From Rhizobium sp. 16-488-2b (lineage in GTDB: Bacteria; Pseudomonadota; Alphaproteobacteria; Rhizobiales; Rhizobiaceae), in contig NZ_JAGHMF010000008.1 in the NCBI RefSeq assembly GCF_017741815.1, positions 248,001 to 312,000 on the forward strand: 64,000 nucleotides of DNA, given 5' to 3'. The position numbers and the translations under genes are program-made. Positions 45,667-54,974 of the stretch are shown here, in pieces; the first letter of the stretch is position 1, and each line of letters opens with the position of its first letter. The notes beneath the pieces were generated by a model. It made no database searches, had not been told where the DNA came from, and saw only the letters and a list, made by a program, of their open reading frames with translations.

Positions 45667-46455
45667 TCAGAATCGAACGTGCAATCCGAGGATGGGTCCG
45701 TGCTGGATCATGTCGTAGGTGAAGCCGTCATTGCTGTAGTTGACGCCCTGCGCACGATATCCGGCAACCGCCGAGACCGTTTCGTTGAACTGGTAGCCGA
45801 TCGCGCCGAGCAGATCCCAGTCGAGATCCGCTCCACCCCCACCGATCATGCCCCATCCAGTGACGAAGATCGTGTCGGTGAACGAATGGCTTCCCTTGAA
45901 GCCGACCAGACCATCGACCCAGTTGGCATCGTCGGAACGCGAGATGTCGCCGAGCGATCCGCCGCTCAGGCCGATGCGGGTTTCCGCATGCCAGAAACGC
46001 GCGCCACCGAGTATGTCGAACCGCGTCTGTTGATCCTCGTAAAGCGTATAGGCGCCGCCGACCATGGCCGTGAAGGTGACGGACTTGAGGCTTACCTCAT
46101 CGGCGATCACGCCGCGAGGCGTGCCGGCATCACTGGTGACTTTTACATAGCTGATGTCGGTAAAGACGCTGTACCTGTCATAGCGGGCGTCACCGGCCGC
46201 CGAAAAGGCAAAGTCGAGATCGGAAACGATGTCGCCGAATGACTGGCTGATATCCACGGTCGGCAGGCCGAACACCTGGGACTTTCCGTCGAGCCCAGCC
46301 ACCCAGAAGTAGGGAGAGAAGGAAAACGACCAGCCGTTGGCGGCCTGCGGCAAAGGCTGTGGAGCGGATGCCGGCAGGAGGTCGGCCGCAAATGCTGAGG
46401 ATGACATGGCAAGTGCTGCTACAATGCCGGCGACGTACCCAAACTTACGAAACAT
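45667..46455 (-). CDS. Outer-membrane beta-barrel protein
   Basis: The 262-residue protein has a Sec signal (MFRKFGYVAGIVAALAMSSSAFAAD) and a mature part of alternating short beta strands (WSFSFSPYFWVAGLDG, ARYDRYSVFTDISYVKV, LLGAIGYQFNETVSAVAGYRAQGV). It ends in HVRF, the terminal aromatic expected for Bam-dependent insertion. GGGGGAAG precedes the ATG at 46455. The function is unknown; family members are annotated as outer-membrane proteins of uncharacterised role. Confidence 0.85.
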   Translation of the reverse strand: MFRKFGYVAGIVAALAMSSSAFAADLLPASAPQPLPQAANGWSFSFSPYFWVAGLDGKSQVFGLPTVDISQSFGDIVSDLDFAFSAAGDARYDRYSVFTDISYVKVTSDAGTPRGVIADEVSLKSVTFTAMVGGAYTLYEDQQTRFDILGGARFWHAETRIGLSGGSLGDISRSDDANWVDGLVGFKGSHSFTDTIFVTGWGMIGGGGADLDWDLLGAIGYQFNETVSAVAGYRAQGVNYSNDGFTYDMIQHGPILGLHVRF

Positions 46456-46637
46456 CAGCTTCCCCCGAAGGCTGCAGTATGAAGGGACATAGGTCAACCT
46501 GAGCTTGCTCTCGTTCCGCGAGGAAGGAAAGCGGTCACGCACGGACCAGAGCTGGCCGGAGACAGATTGCACTCAAGTGTTGCATGGGCGCTACTGACAA
46601 TTGGCATTGATGCGCGGATCATTGCTGAGAAGGGTGA

Positions 46638-46667
46638 GACGCAGGGAGCCGGTGAGCTCCCTGCGTC
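46638..46667 (-). terminator. Terminator hairpin after the sulfatase gene
   Basis: A perfect 12-bp stem (GACGCAGGGAGC with GCTCCCTGCGTC) and 6-base loop lies 16 bases after the sulfatase stop. The run after the stem on the minus strand is pyrimidine-rich but not a clean T-tract. Confidence 0.65.
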
Positions 46668-46682
46668 TTGCAGCGTCTGATG

Positions 46683-48347
46683 TTACTGTGGTGCGAGCCG
46701 CTCGAGCTCGTTGAGCCGTTTCAGGGCCGCCTGCTGACGCAGCAGGCCGTAGTTGATGTTGCTTGCGTTCAGGCTGCTGCCTTCCTGATAGGGATACTCG
46801 GTGAAGTCGGAGAAGAAGTCCTTGATCTTCGCCTGCACCGGCACCAGGAGCCACATGTTGCGGGCGAGGAACTCGATGGCGCCGCCGCCTTCGTGCAGGC
46901 CGCGTTCATAGGGGTCCATGCGCAGATTGGCGATGTTGGCCCAGGCTGGAACCTCGCGTGTCGCCGTGGCGATGTTGCCCTCGCTGTTGATCGCGAAGCT
47001 GAGCTTCCAGTCGTTCCAGCGGATGGCGTTGAGATTGCCGCCCTGGTCGAAGTAGTAGACCGCGTCACGCGGCCCGGTCTTCACTTCGCCCTTCAGCATG
47101 GGGGCGAGGTCATAGCCGTCGAGGTGCACCTTGAAGGTCTTGGTTCCCGAGGTGAACCCAGCCTTCATCTCTTCCTTGATGTTGGCGATGCCTGCAGCGC
47201 TTGCGAATGTCGGCATCCAGTCCATGAGGGTGACGATATCGTTGACCTCGGTTCCGGGCTGGACGACGCCCGGCCAGCGCACCATCATCGGAATGCGGAA
47301 ACCACCTTCCCATGTCGTACCTTTTTCACCGTGGAACGGCGTCATCGCGCCATCCGGCCATAGCGCAAGCTCGGCGCCGTTGTCGGTGGTGTAGAGGACA
47401 ATGGTGTTGTCAGCGATGCCGAGTTCGTCCAACTGGTCGAGAAGCTGCCCGACATGGCCGTCATGCTCCACCATGCCGTCGGCATGGATACCCTTGCCGG
47501 TTTTGCCCATCGAGTCCGCTTTCAGATGCGTGAAGACATGCATGCGTGTCGAATTGAACCAGACGAAGAAAGGCTTGTCGGCTTTCGCCTGTCGGCCGAT
47601 GAAGTCCTTGGCGGCGCTCAGGAACTCCTCGTCCACCGTCTCCATGCGCTTGGTATTGAGCGCGCCGGTATCTTCGATCTTTCCGTCCGCGCTGGCCTTG
47701 ATCACGCCGCGCGGCCCGAACTGTCGGCGGAAGGCCGGATCCTTGGGATAGAAGTAGCCTTCCGGCTCTTCTTCCGCATTGAGGTGATAGAGGTTGCCGA
47801 AGAACTCGTCGAAGCCATGCTTCGTCGGCAGGTGCTGGTCCTGATCGCCGAGATGGTTCTTGCCGAACTGGCCCGTAGCGTAGCCTTGGGTCTTCATGAC
47901 GTCGGCGATCGTCGGCATCCAGTCCTGGATCCCGTGCGGATCGCCCGGCATGCCGATGGTCAAGAGGCCAGTGCGGAACGGTTCCTGGCCGAGAATGAAG
48001 GAGGCGCGTCCGGCCGTGCAGCTCTGCTGGCCGTAAGAGTCCGTGAAGATCGCGCCCTCCCTGGCGATACGATCGATGTTGGGCGTGCGATAGCCCATCA
48101 GCCCCATCGTGTAGGCACTGATCTGCGGGATGCCGATATCGTCGCCGAAGATGACGAGGATATTCGGCTTCTTGCCTGCCGTCCCCGACTGCGGCTGGGC
48201 GGCCCGTTGTGCTTGAGCGCTGGCAGTGTTCCCCATGGAGGCAGCCGCCAGAGCGGTTACGGCAAGAGAACTTCCGCCAAGCAGAAGGTTGCGGCGGCTC
48301 ACGGATGCCGATTGGGAATCGCGGTTGCCACTTTCGGTATTATCCAT
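46683..48347 (-). CDS. Arylsulfatase, Tat-exported
   Basis: The 554-residue protein starts with a twin-arginine signal (VSRRNLLLGGSSLAVTALAAAS). It has the sulfatase metal site IFGDD (D69, D70) and the modification motif C110-T-A-G-R114, where Cys is converted to formylglycine. Later segments include NTIVLYTTDNGAELALWPDG and GEKGTTWEGGFRIPMMVRWPG. It hydrolyses sulfate esters in the periplasm. The ATG at 48347 follows AGGAG. Sulfatases of this length and style occur next to DUF3300/DUF2950 genes in other soil bacteria, by recollection; the natural substrate is unknown. Confidence 0.92.
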   Translation of the reverse strand: MDNTESGNRDSQSASVSRRNLLLGGSSLAVTALAAASMGNTASAQAQRAAQPQSGTAGKKPNILVIFGDDIGIPQISAYTMGLMGYRTPNIDRIAREGAIFTDSYGQQSCTAGRASFILGQEPFRTGLLTIGMPGDPHGIQDWMPTIADVMKTQGYATGQFGKNHLGDQDQHLPTKHGFDEFFGNLYHLNAEEEPEGYFYPKDPAFRRQFGPRGVIKASADGKIEDTGALNTKRMETVDEEFLSAAKDFIGRQAKADKPFFVWFNSTRMHVFTHLKADSMGKTGKGIHADGMVEHDGHVGQLLDQLDELGIADNTIVLYTTDNGAELALWPDGAMTPFHGEKGTTWEGGFRIPMMVRWPGVVQPGTEVNDIVTLMDWMPTFASAAGIANIKEEMKAGFTSGTKTFKVHLDGYDLAPMLKGEVKTGPRDAVYYFDQGGNLNAIRWNDWKLSFAINSEGNIATATREVPAWANIANLRMDPYERGLHEGGGAIEFLARNMWLLVPVQAKIKDFFSDFTEYPYQEGSSLNASNINYGLLRQQAALKRLNELERLAPQ

Positions 48348-48408
48348 CTGGTAGTCTCCTCGATTGGAACCGTGCCAGGATAGACAGCGCGACTTCTCGC
48401 ATCCGCAA

Positions 48409-48426
48409 AAGGACGTTGCGTTAAAT
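48409..48426 (-). promoter_or_regulatory. 18-bp shared upstream element, copy C
   Basis: AAGGACGTTGCGTTAAAT matches copy B at 15 of 18 positions and lies 62 bases upstream of the sulfatase start, in the same orientation as copies A and B relative to their genes. Confidence 0.35.
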
Positions 48427-48544
48427 CGAGCGTAGAACTCCGACACATTGCGACGTGTAGGTCATGCGTTACGTGTGATCGGTGTCAGCTCTTGTTCACC
48501 ACAGAGACCCGTGCAGACCTGACAGCCCGGACCGTAGCGTCGCT

Positions 48545-49867
48545 TTAGATACCGCGCGAGAGGTTCGTACCGTTCGTACTGTAGCCGTGTTCCGGGTTCA
48601 GTGGCGGAAGACTGCGCTGATTGACGACCCCAGCCGTTTTCCTGACATCGACGGCGGACGCCAGAGCCTTGCGATCGAAATTGCCGCCTTCCTGTTTGAA
48701 GAGCTTTCGCGAAAGCGTCTCCACTTGGGATGACAACACGTCGGAACCTGCCCGCGCCCACATCTCGAGCGTGCGGAACCCCAGGTGGCGGCTCCATTGC
48801 TGAAGGGCGTTGTAGACCTCCATTTCAGGTGCGGTCAGGATCGTCTTTCGTAGCCCCTTCAGACGATGGCTATAGGACGAGCGGCGTCTCTCGCGAGCAC
48901 GATCGATCCGGGACCTGATCGTCGGCAAGGCCCGGTAGCCGATCCAGAGCAGCCCTGAGACCGCAAGAAAAAGCACGATCGCGACCGCGGCTTTCTGGCG
49001 CTGGACATAGGGCAGCGCGCGGGGCGCATCCTCAAGCACGGGCTTGATTTCGGCGGCGGGGCTCAAGGCAGCCGATACGTTGATCGTCATCGCGGGCAAT
49101 GAGGCGGATTTGTTCTCGTGGCTTGCCACGTCGAACCAGCTATAGGAGACCTCCGGCAAGACGAACGCCCCTTCCCTCTCGGCGGTATAGACAAATGTTT
49201 CGGTTCGCCGGCTGGCCGTGTTGCGGCCAAGGGCGATACCATCCTGGATGGCGGGTGCATTCTCATATCGGTGAAGGCCGTCTGCGTTTCCCGGGTCCAG
49301 CGGCGGCATCATCATCGCCTGGGTATCTTGCGCGGTGATCGATATCGTTCTCGTCAGCGCATCCCCGACCTTCATGGAGCGAGCGTCAGGATCGAACGAC
49401 TGCTCGACCACAAGATTGCTTGCCGCGAACGTGACCTGCTTCTCCTCTCCCGCCACCGCCTCGACATTGAAGGACACTGCCGGCGCGTTCACCGTCACCT
49501 TCGTCTGCTTGCCGTCGGAGGTGCGGCCGAACTCGATGCCAAACGCCGGCAATGTGTAGGCGCCGGAGACCTGCGGCACGATCGCATATGTCTTGCGGAT
49601 GCCGGTATATTGCACGCCGTCGATCGTTTCGGTGAGGTTCTGCGAGCGCTCGTCCGGAAGCGTGACCAGGGCATTGGGAAGATCGAAAAGCGGAAACTGC
49701 GGCGGCGACGTGAAAAAGTCCGGGACGTAAACATCCACATCGACAAGGACTTGCTGGCCGGCAACGATAACGCCTGTCCCCTCCACGGTCGCCCGAGCGA
49801 AAGGTTCGGCGCCATGTGCGAATGAGGGGACGGAAAGCAAAGCGGCGAAGAGGATTGCCTTTCTCAC
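48545..49867 (-). CDS. BatD-like protein
   Basis: The 440-residue protein has a signal peptide (MRKAILFAALLSVPSFAHGAE), beta-rich BatD repeats (YTGIRKTYAIVPQVSGAYTLPAFGIEF, RTETFVYTAEREGAFVLPEVSYSW), one membrane helix near residue 300 (AAVAIVLFLAVSGLLWIGY) and a cytoplasmic tail. Bat proteins work with MoxR and VWA proteins in the envelope and are linked to stress tolerance. It is the last gene of the operon; its start overlaps the BatB/C stop. Confidence 0.85.
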   Translation of the reverse strand: MRKAILFAALLSVPSFAHGAEPFARATVEGTGVIVAGQQVLVDVDVYVPDFFTSPPQFPLFDLPNALVTLPDERSQNLTETIDGVQYTGIRKTYAIVPQVSGAYTLPAFGIEFGRTSDGKQTKVTVNAPAVSFNVEAVAGEEKQVTFAASNLVVEQSFDPDARSMKVGDALTRTISITAQDTQAMMMPPLDPGNADGLHRYENAPAIQDGIALGRNTASRRTETFVYTAEREGAFVLPEVSYSWFDVASHENKSASLPAMTINVSAALSPAAEIKPVLEDAPRALPYVQRQKAAVAIVLFLAVSGLLWIGYRALPTIRSRIDRARERRRSSYSHRLKGLRKTILTAPEMEVYNALQQWSRHLGFRTLEMWARAGSDVLSSQVETLSRKLFKQEGGNFDRKALASAVDVRKTAGVVNQRSLPPLNPEHGYSTNGTNLSRGI

Positions 49868-51417
49868 GGCTGCGCTCCTCCTGCCTCGATCGCGAATTTC
49901 CTGGCCATGAGATCAGCGGGACTGACCTGGATGTTCTTCATCCACATCTCGGAAGTCTGCTCGGCAACCGCCATTTCGCCGGCCTTGCCCTTCTTTCCCT
50001 TGTCGTCGAACTGGATGCTGTCGGGTTTCTGGTTGGGGTCCTGTTCCTGCTCCTGCTCCGCATCCTGTTGTTGCTTCAGCAGCTGTTGGGCGATCGTCAG
50101 GTTCGCTGTGGCGTCGGACCAGTCCGTCCGCTGCTCCAATGCCTTTGTATAGGCAGCGACCGCCTCCTCGAGCTTGCCCAGATGCAGCAACGCGTTTCCC
50201 TGGTTGTACCAGCTCTCCGGCGTGTCGACGGACGCAAAGGCGTCGAGCGCATCCTGGTAGCGGGCGGCGCGATAGAGCGCAGTACCTTTCCACATCGGAT
50301 CGCGAAAATGGTCGGCAGCCGTCGGGTAGTCGCCCTTCTGGTAGGCTTGGCGCCCCTGCTGGTCCGGCGTCAGCCACATGCCGGCGAAATCGAAGGCAGA
50401 AGCCGATGTCGGCGAGAGGACATGAATGGCTAGAAAGACGACGGACAACCTGACGAGCCAGCCGCGCCGGAATGACAGCGCCGACAACAGCGCCGTAGGG
50501 GCGATCAGCCACCAGCCGAGGTCGTGCCAGCGGTCGCCCTGGGTCGCCGTCTGCTGGACGAAATTGGTTCGGACACGCTGTGCCAGCCATTGAATATCGG
50601 CGTCATCCTGGGTGATGGTCGCGACATCCGCGCGGGTATCGCTGCCGAACTTTTTCAGGGCATCGACATCGAGTTTGGCCGTCAGCCGAGCGCCGCCGGC
50701 ACTGTCGAGAAAGCTACCGTCGGCCTGCTTCACCACGCCACCCTCCGACGTGCCGATACCGAGAACGACGATGGCGCTGCCGATCTGCTTGGCACCCGCC
50801 GCGGCGGCCGATTCGATGCCATCCGTCAGAAGCGCGATCGTCCCCGACGTTCCATCCCGTTTCAAGAGGTCGTCGGCCAGCTTCAGCGCGGCCACGGTGT
50901 CCTTGCCCGGCTTCGGCATGATGGCGGTTGCCAGTGCATCGGTATAGGTCTCGATCAGTTCCGCATCGTCGGTGAGCGGCACGACGAGATGGGCGGTTCC
51001 GGAATAGGCAACCACCGCGGTGCGCGCGCCGTTGCGCGCCGCAAGCAGATCATCGATCTTCAGCTTGGCCCGCTCGATCCGACTTGGAGAAATGTCGATC
51101 GCATCCATCGTGGGAGAAAGATCGACAGCAATCACGAGCGAGGCGGTGTCGGCGACGAACGGCGGCGCCTCGCGTTTCCAGGTCGGCCCGGCGACGCCAA
51201 GCGTCGCGAGCGCAAGCAGCGCGGCGAGAACCCAGGCGGGCGCATAGCGATGCCTGAGATCCGGCTGAACGATCAGGCTGTCGAGCAAATGCGGCGCGAT
51301 CAATCCTTTCCAGCGGTTGCGAGTATCCCCCGCCCGCGATGCCATCCAGATGATGATGGGCGGCACGACAAGAGCAAGGAGCCACACTGGACGAAGGAAG
51401 TGAAAGTCCGAAATCAC
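49864..51417 (-). CDS. VWA-TPR fusion protein (BatB plus BatC-like)
   Basis: The 517-residue protein has two N-terminal membrane segments, a von Willebrand A domain with MIDAS DLSPTMD and LLTDGIE, another membrane segment, and a TPR region (AYQKGDYPTAADHF, SWYNQGNALLHLGKLEEAVAAYTKAL). It ends with a Gln/Glu-rich low-complexity stretch. This fuses the BatB and BatC modules. The GTG at 51417 is chosen because AGGAGG lies 7 bases upstream and it overlaps the preceding stop by 4 bases. Confidence 0.86.
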   Translation of the reverse strand: MISDFHFLRPVWLLALVVPPIIIWMASRAGDTRNRWKGLIAPHLLDSLIVQPDLRHRYAPAWVLAALLALATLGVAGPTWKREAPPFVADTASLVIAVDLSPTMDAIDISPSRIERAKLKIDDLLAARNGARTAVVAYSGTAHLVVPLTDDAELIETYTDALATAIMPKPGKDTVAALKLADDLLKRDGTSGTIALLTDGIESAAAAGAKQIGSAIVVLGIGTSEGGVVKQADGSFLDSAGGARLTAKLDVDALKKFGSDTRADVATITQDDADIQWLAQRVRTNFVQQTATQGDRWHDLGWWLIAPTALLSALSFRRGWLVRLSVVFLAIHVLSPTSASAFDFAGMWLTPDQQGRQAYQKGDYPTAADHFRDPMWKGTALYRAARYQDALDAFASVDTPESWYNQGNALLHLGKLEEAVAAYTKALEQRTDWSDATANLTIAQQLLKQQQDAEQEQEQDPNQKPDSIQFDDKGKKGKAGEMAVAEQTSEMWMKNIQVSPADLMARKFAIEAGGAQP

Positions 51418-52403
51418 GCGCTGGCCCTCCTGCGGATAAGGCCAAGCATGCCTGTTAATCCGTACCATGCGACGGCGAGTGCCACGGCTGCGCCAAGGGG
51501 CCAGTGGAAGAGCTCTATGCGAGGCCGCCAGGAAAGCTGCTTCTGATCCTGTGGCGTGATCCGGTCGAGTTCGTCATAGATATCCTGCAGCTGCTTCTGG
51601 TCGCCGCCGAAGAAATAGCGCCCGCCGGTGGTTTCGGCGATCTTCTGCAGGGACGCTGTGTCAAGCTTGTCCTCGCCGGTCGCGGCCGGATTGCCGATGC
51701 CGACGGCGTGGATGAGGATACCCTTGGTCCTGGCGATATCAGCCGCCTTGAGCGGCGGCATCTTGCTTGCCGTGTCGTTACCATCGGTCAGAAGGATCAT
51801 CACCTTCTCGGGCACCGTGGTCTTTTCGAACATGCGAATGCCGAGACCGAGCGTATCACCCAACGCCGTTCGCGGCCCGGCGATGCCGGGAAGCAGCCCC
51901 TCGACCAGTGTCTCGACCAGCGCATGGTCCATCGTGAACGGCGCCAGAGGGTAAGGAGCATCGCCGAACGCAATCAGGCCGATACGATCGCCGGGGCGCT
52001 TGGCGACAAAGTCTGCGACGACGGTCCTCACTGCATCGACACGCGCCTTCGATGCTCCGTCGGGTGCCACGAAATCGCGGGTATCCATCGACTGCGAGAG
52101 GTCGAGTGCCAGAAGAATGTCGCGCTGCGGCTCGGTCTTCTCCAATGGCGGTTCCACATATTGCGGGCGCGCCAGGGCGGCGACGATGAGGCACCAGATG
52201 AGAACATCGACGACGACCTGCACCCAGGACCGCCTAGGCACCACCGAGCCAACCGTGGGCTCGACGCCGGCGGCGCGGGCGACCTGATCGAAGAAGGCCA
52301 GCCGGACCGACGCCGATGTCTCGCGATGCGCAGGCACCAGCCACCAGACCAGCAGCGGAAGAGGCAGAAGCAGCAGCGCCCATGGCACATCAAGCTGATA
52401 CAT
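51414..52403 (-). CDS. VWA-domain membrane protein, BatA-like
   Basis: The 329-residue protein has an N-terminal hydrophobic pair (ALLLLPLPLLVWWLVP, VLIWCLIVAALARP) and a VWA domain with a perfect MIDAS (DLSQSMD, and MILLTDGND). It ends with a membrane helix (LGAAVALAVAWYGLTGMLGL). GAGAGG precedes the ATG at 52403. It overlaps the DUF4381 gene by 14 bases and probably acts with MoxR in a metal-dependent envelope complex. Confidence 0.87.
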   Translation of the reverse strand: MYQLDVPWALLLLPLPLLVWWLVPAHRETSASVRLAFFDQVARAAGVEPTVGSVVPRRSWVQVVVDVLIWCLIVAALARPQYVEPPLEKTEPQRDILLALDLSQSMDTRDFVAPDGASKARVDAVRTVVADFVAKRPGDRIGLIAFGDAPYPLAPFTMDHALVETLVEGLLPGIAGPRTALGDTLGLGIRMFEKTTVPEKVMILLTDGNDTASKMPPLKAADIARTKGILIHAVGIGNPAATGEDKLDTASLQKIAETTGGRYFFGGDQKQLQDIYDELDRITPQDQKQLSWRPRIELFHWPLGAAVALAVAWYGLTGMLGLIRRRASA

Positions 52404-52896
52404 GATGCCTCTCGATCCAGAGACGCGCATCACGCAGGAGATCATCCGTGGCATCGGCGCCCGGTATCGCGCCGCCGCGATATTCGAGATCGTTGAGATA
52501 GCGTTTCAAGGCGTCGCCGATCTCGCCATGAGAGCTCAGAAACCCGACCCATTCATTGCCCGACACTGCCGCGATCGTCTTGCGTGGCCAGGCTGCGAGC
52601 GCCGTTCGCTTGAGCAATTCCCCGAGCCGCGCGCTTGCTCCAGCGCGCGACTGGCTGTTTCGGAAATCGCCCGCGATCTCGTCGAGAAGCCGCAGCGCCT
52701 CGCGACGATATGCGTTGCGGCGCCAGCGCCTGTAGAAAAGCAACCCCCAGAGCAGGATTGCCGCCAGCAGGATCAGCGCCAGAACGAGCCACCCCCAGGT
52801 CTGCGGCATCCAGGAGACGGGCTGCGGGACTGCGATGTCCTTGAGAGAGCGAAGGGCAGCCTCGGTGATCGGATCCGGTCGGGCCTCCTCTTCCAT
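52390..52896 (-). CDS. DUF4381 family membrane protein
   Basis: The 168-residue protein has one membrane helix (WGWLVLALILLAAILLWGLLF, about residues 35-55) followed by a basic cytoplasmic segment, RRNAYRREALRLLDEIAG. This matches DUF4381 proteins that always sit between DUF58 and BatA genes. The ATG at 52896 is preferred over the GTG just before it because GGAGG is 5 bases away. Confidence 0.83.
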   Translation of the reverse strand: MEEEARPDPITEAALRSLKDIAVPQPVSWMPQTWGWLVLALILLAAILLWGLLFYRRWRRNAYRREALRLLDEIAGDFRNSQSRAGASARLGELLKRTALAAWPRKTIAAVSGNEWVGFLSSHGEIGDALKRYLNDLEYRGGAIPGADATDDLLRDARLWIERHHVSA

Positions 52897-53849
52897 CACC
52901 GCCTCCGTTGCCGCCAGGCGGATTGCTCCAGCAGGCTGCGCAATTGAGGCGCGACCTCCTCGGCCGCGGAGATCGGCAGCATCGGCAACCCAAGCTGACG
53001 CTGCCAGGCGCGAAGTTCGTCGCCACGGTCCTTGGCGAACGTGTCGATGGACCGTCGCACCGCCGGCTGGCCCAGCGGCAACTCGGCCTGCAGCGTTCCA
53101 CCGCTGACAACGATATCACCGGTGGACGGCAAGTCGAGCAGGAAGGGATCGTAGACAAGCAGACAGACCACGTCGTTTCGCGAGGAGAGCTGCAGCAGCA
53201 GCTGGCGCGTCGTCTCGCTGTGGCCGTCGAAGTCGCTGACCACCACGACAAGAAAATCATGCTGGGCAATTTCGGCCACCCGGTGCAGCACCTCATCGAG
53301 CGCAGCCGGCGACGGGGGAACCGCGTAGGTCGCATTCAGTCGGCCGTTCAGGCTGGCGATCCTGTCGGCGAAAGCGATCACGGCATTTCGGCTGCGATGC
53401 GGCTTCACGTCGCTGATGGTCTGGTCGTCGAAGACAAAACCGCCGACGCGATCGCCGGAACCCAGAATGCGCCAGGCCGTCAACATCGCGGCCTGCGCCG
53501 CCGCGACCGATTTCATTGCCAGCCGGCTTCCGAAGAACATGTTGATACGCTGATCGACGACGAGAATGGCGGGGCGCTCCTTCTCCTCGTCGTAAACCCT
53601 GACGACAGGCCTGCTGGTGCGGGCCGTAACACGCCAGTCGATCGACCGTACATCGTCGCCGGGAAGGTATTCGCGCAGCTCCTCGAAGACGAGACCGCGG
53701 CCTCGCATGGCCGATTGCATGCGCCCGGCCAGCTGCTGGTGACTGCGCGCCTTCTGGACAAATGTAAGGTCTCGCGCGCGCCCCTCGAGCGCGACCAGCT
53801 GCTGTGTCGTCACATGGACGCCAACCTCGCGGTCCCGCTCCCCACTCAT
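52896..53849 (-). CDS. DUF58 family protein
   Basis: The 317-residue protein contains the DUF58 signature region: GRGLVFEELREYLPGDDVRSIDWRVTARTSRPVVRVYDEEKERP. A VWA-like fold follows (AILVVDQRINM). DUF58 proteins are partners of MoxR ATPases. Its start overlaps the MoxR stop and its end coincides with the DUF4381 start, so the whole operon is tightly coupled. Confidence 0.9.
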   Translation of the reverse strand: MSGERDREVGVHVTTQQLVALEGRARDLTFVQKARSHQQLAGRMQSAMRGRGLVFEELREYLPGDDVRSIDWRVTARTSRPVVRVYDEEKERPAILVVDQRINMFFGSRLAMKSVAAAQAAMLTAWRILGSGDRVGGFVFDDQTISDVKPHRSRNAVIAFADRIASLNGRLNATYAVPPSPAALDEVLHRVAEIAQHDFLVVVVSDFDGHSETTRQLLLQLSSRNDVVCLLVYDPFLLDLPSTGDIVVSGGTLQAELPLGQPAVRRSIDTFAKDRGDELRAWQRQLGLPMLPISAAEEVAPQLRSLLEQSAWRQRRR

Positions 53850-54823
53850 GAGACGGCCACCAGCTCGATGATACGATCGATGACCTGGTCGGCCGTGGTG
53901 TTGGAAGCATGCGCCTCGTAGGACAGAATGAGGCGATGTCGGAAGACGTCGTGCGCCACCGCCTTGACGTCGTCAGGAGTCACATAGTCGCGTCCCTGCA
54001 GCCAAGCGTAGGCACGCGACACCTTATCGAGCCCGATCACTCCTCGCGGGCTGACGCCGACCTGCAGCTGCTTGGCAAGATCCTTGTCGTAGCGATCCGG
54101 GTAGCGCGTGGCGATCACGAGAGAGACGATGTATTTTTCGACAGGCTCGGAGACGGTGACCGTACCGATCTCCTTGCGCGCATCGAAGATCGATTGGGGG
54201 TTGAGCCGCGCGATCGTCGGATGCGGATTCTTCTCGTGAGAAGCGTTTTCTTCGTCACGGTTGAGACGCATGATCGCCCCTTCCGACGTCTCGTCGGGAT
54301 AGCCGACCTCGACATGCATGAGGAAGCGGTCGAGCTGCGCTTCGGGAAGGGGGTATGTGCCCTCCTGCTCGATTGGGTTCTGCGTCGCCATCACCATGAA
54401 GAGATCGGGAAGAGGATAGCTTTTCCCACCGACGGTCACCTGCCGCTCTTCCATCGCTTCAAGCAGCGCGGACTGCACCTTGGCGGGCGCGCGGTTGATC
54501 TCATCGGCGAGGATCAGGTTCGCGAAGATCGGCCCCTGCTGAAACTTGAATTCACCCTTCCCGCCCTCGGAAAAATAGATTTCGGAACCGGTGATGTCGG
54601 CAGGCAAGAGATCGGGAGTGAACTGCACACGCGACAATTCCGAATCCAGGTTCTTCGCCAGGCTTTTGATGGCTCTGGTCTTTGCAAGGCCGGGCAGGCC
54701 TTCGACGAGCAGATGGCCATTGGCGAGCAGACCAAGCAGCAGCCGCTCAACCATCGTATCCTGGCCGATGATCGACTGTCCGACACGCTTGCCCAGGTCA
54801 AGAATATCCTCACGTGCCGCCAC
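53846..54823 (-). CDS. MoxR family AAA+ ATPase
   Basis: The 325-residue protein has Walker A GLPGLAKTRA, Walker B LILADEINRAP, sensor 1 MVMATQNPIEQEGTYPLPEAQLDRF and the C-terminal lid (GVSPRGVIGLDKVSRAYAWLQGRDYVTPDDV). MoxR ATPases act as chaperones that activate or assemble VWA-containing partners, which are encoded directly downstream. It is the first gene of the MoxR-DUF58-DUF4381-BatA-BatB/C-BatD operon. Confidence 0.93.
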   Translation of the reverse strand: MAAREDILDLGKRVGQSIIGQDTMVERLLLGLLANGHLLVEGLPGLAKTRAIKSLAKNLDSELSRVQFTPDLLPADITGSEIYFSEGGKGEFKFQQGPIFANLILADEINRAPAKVQSALLEAMEERQVTVGGKSYPLPDLFMVMATQNPIEQEGTYPLPEAQLDRFLMHVEVGYPDETSEGAIMRLNRDEENASHEKNPHPTIARLNPQSIFDARKEIGTVTVSEPVEKYIVSLVIATRYPDRYDKDLAKQLQVGVSPRGVIGLDKVSRAYAWLQGRDYVTPDDVKAVAHDVFRHRLILSYEAHASNTTADQVIDRIIELVAVS

Positions 54824-54859
54824 TTTTGTTCCTCCGCTGCTGCCCGGTCAGCTCTGTCT

Positions 54860-54878
54860 CCGGTAAGCTAGTTACCGG
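54860..54878. promoter_or_regulatory. Inverted repeat upstream of the MoxR operon
   Basis: CCGGTAA-GCTAG-TTACCGG is a perfect 7-bp inverted repeat with a 5-base spacer, 37 bases before the MoxR start. A second palindrome, GAACATGTTC, lies at 54899-54908. Either could be an operator; no matching regulator is identified. Confidence 0.45.
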
Positions 54879-54974
54879 TCCACTGCGCGGCAAGCCGTGA
54901 ACATGTTCGTACATGTGCGCACCTACCGCCGCGGCCCGCGCGCGCAATAATCGCAACAGAGTTCCTATGCGGAA

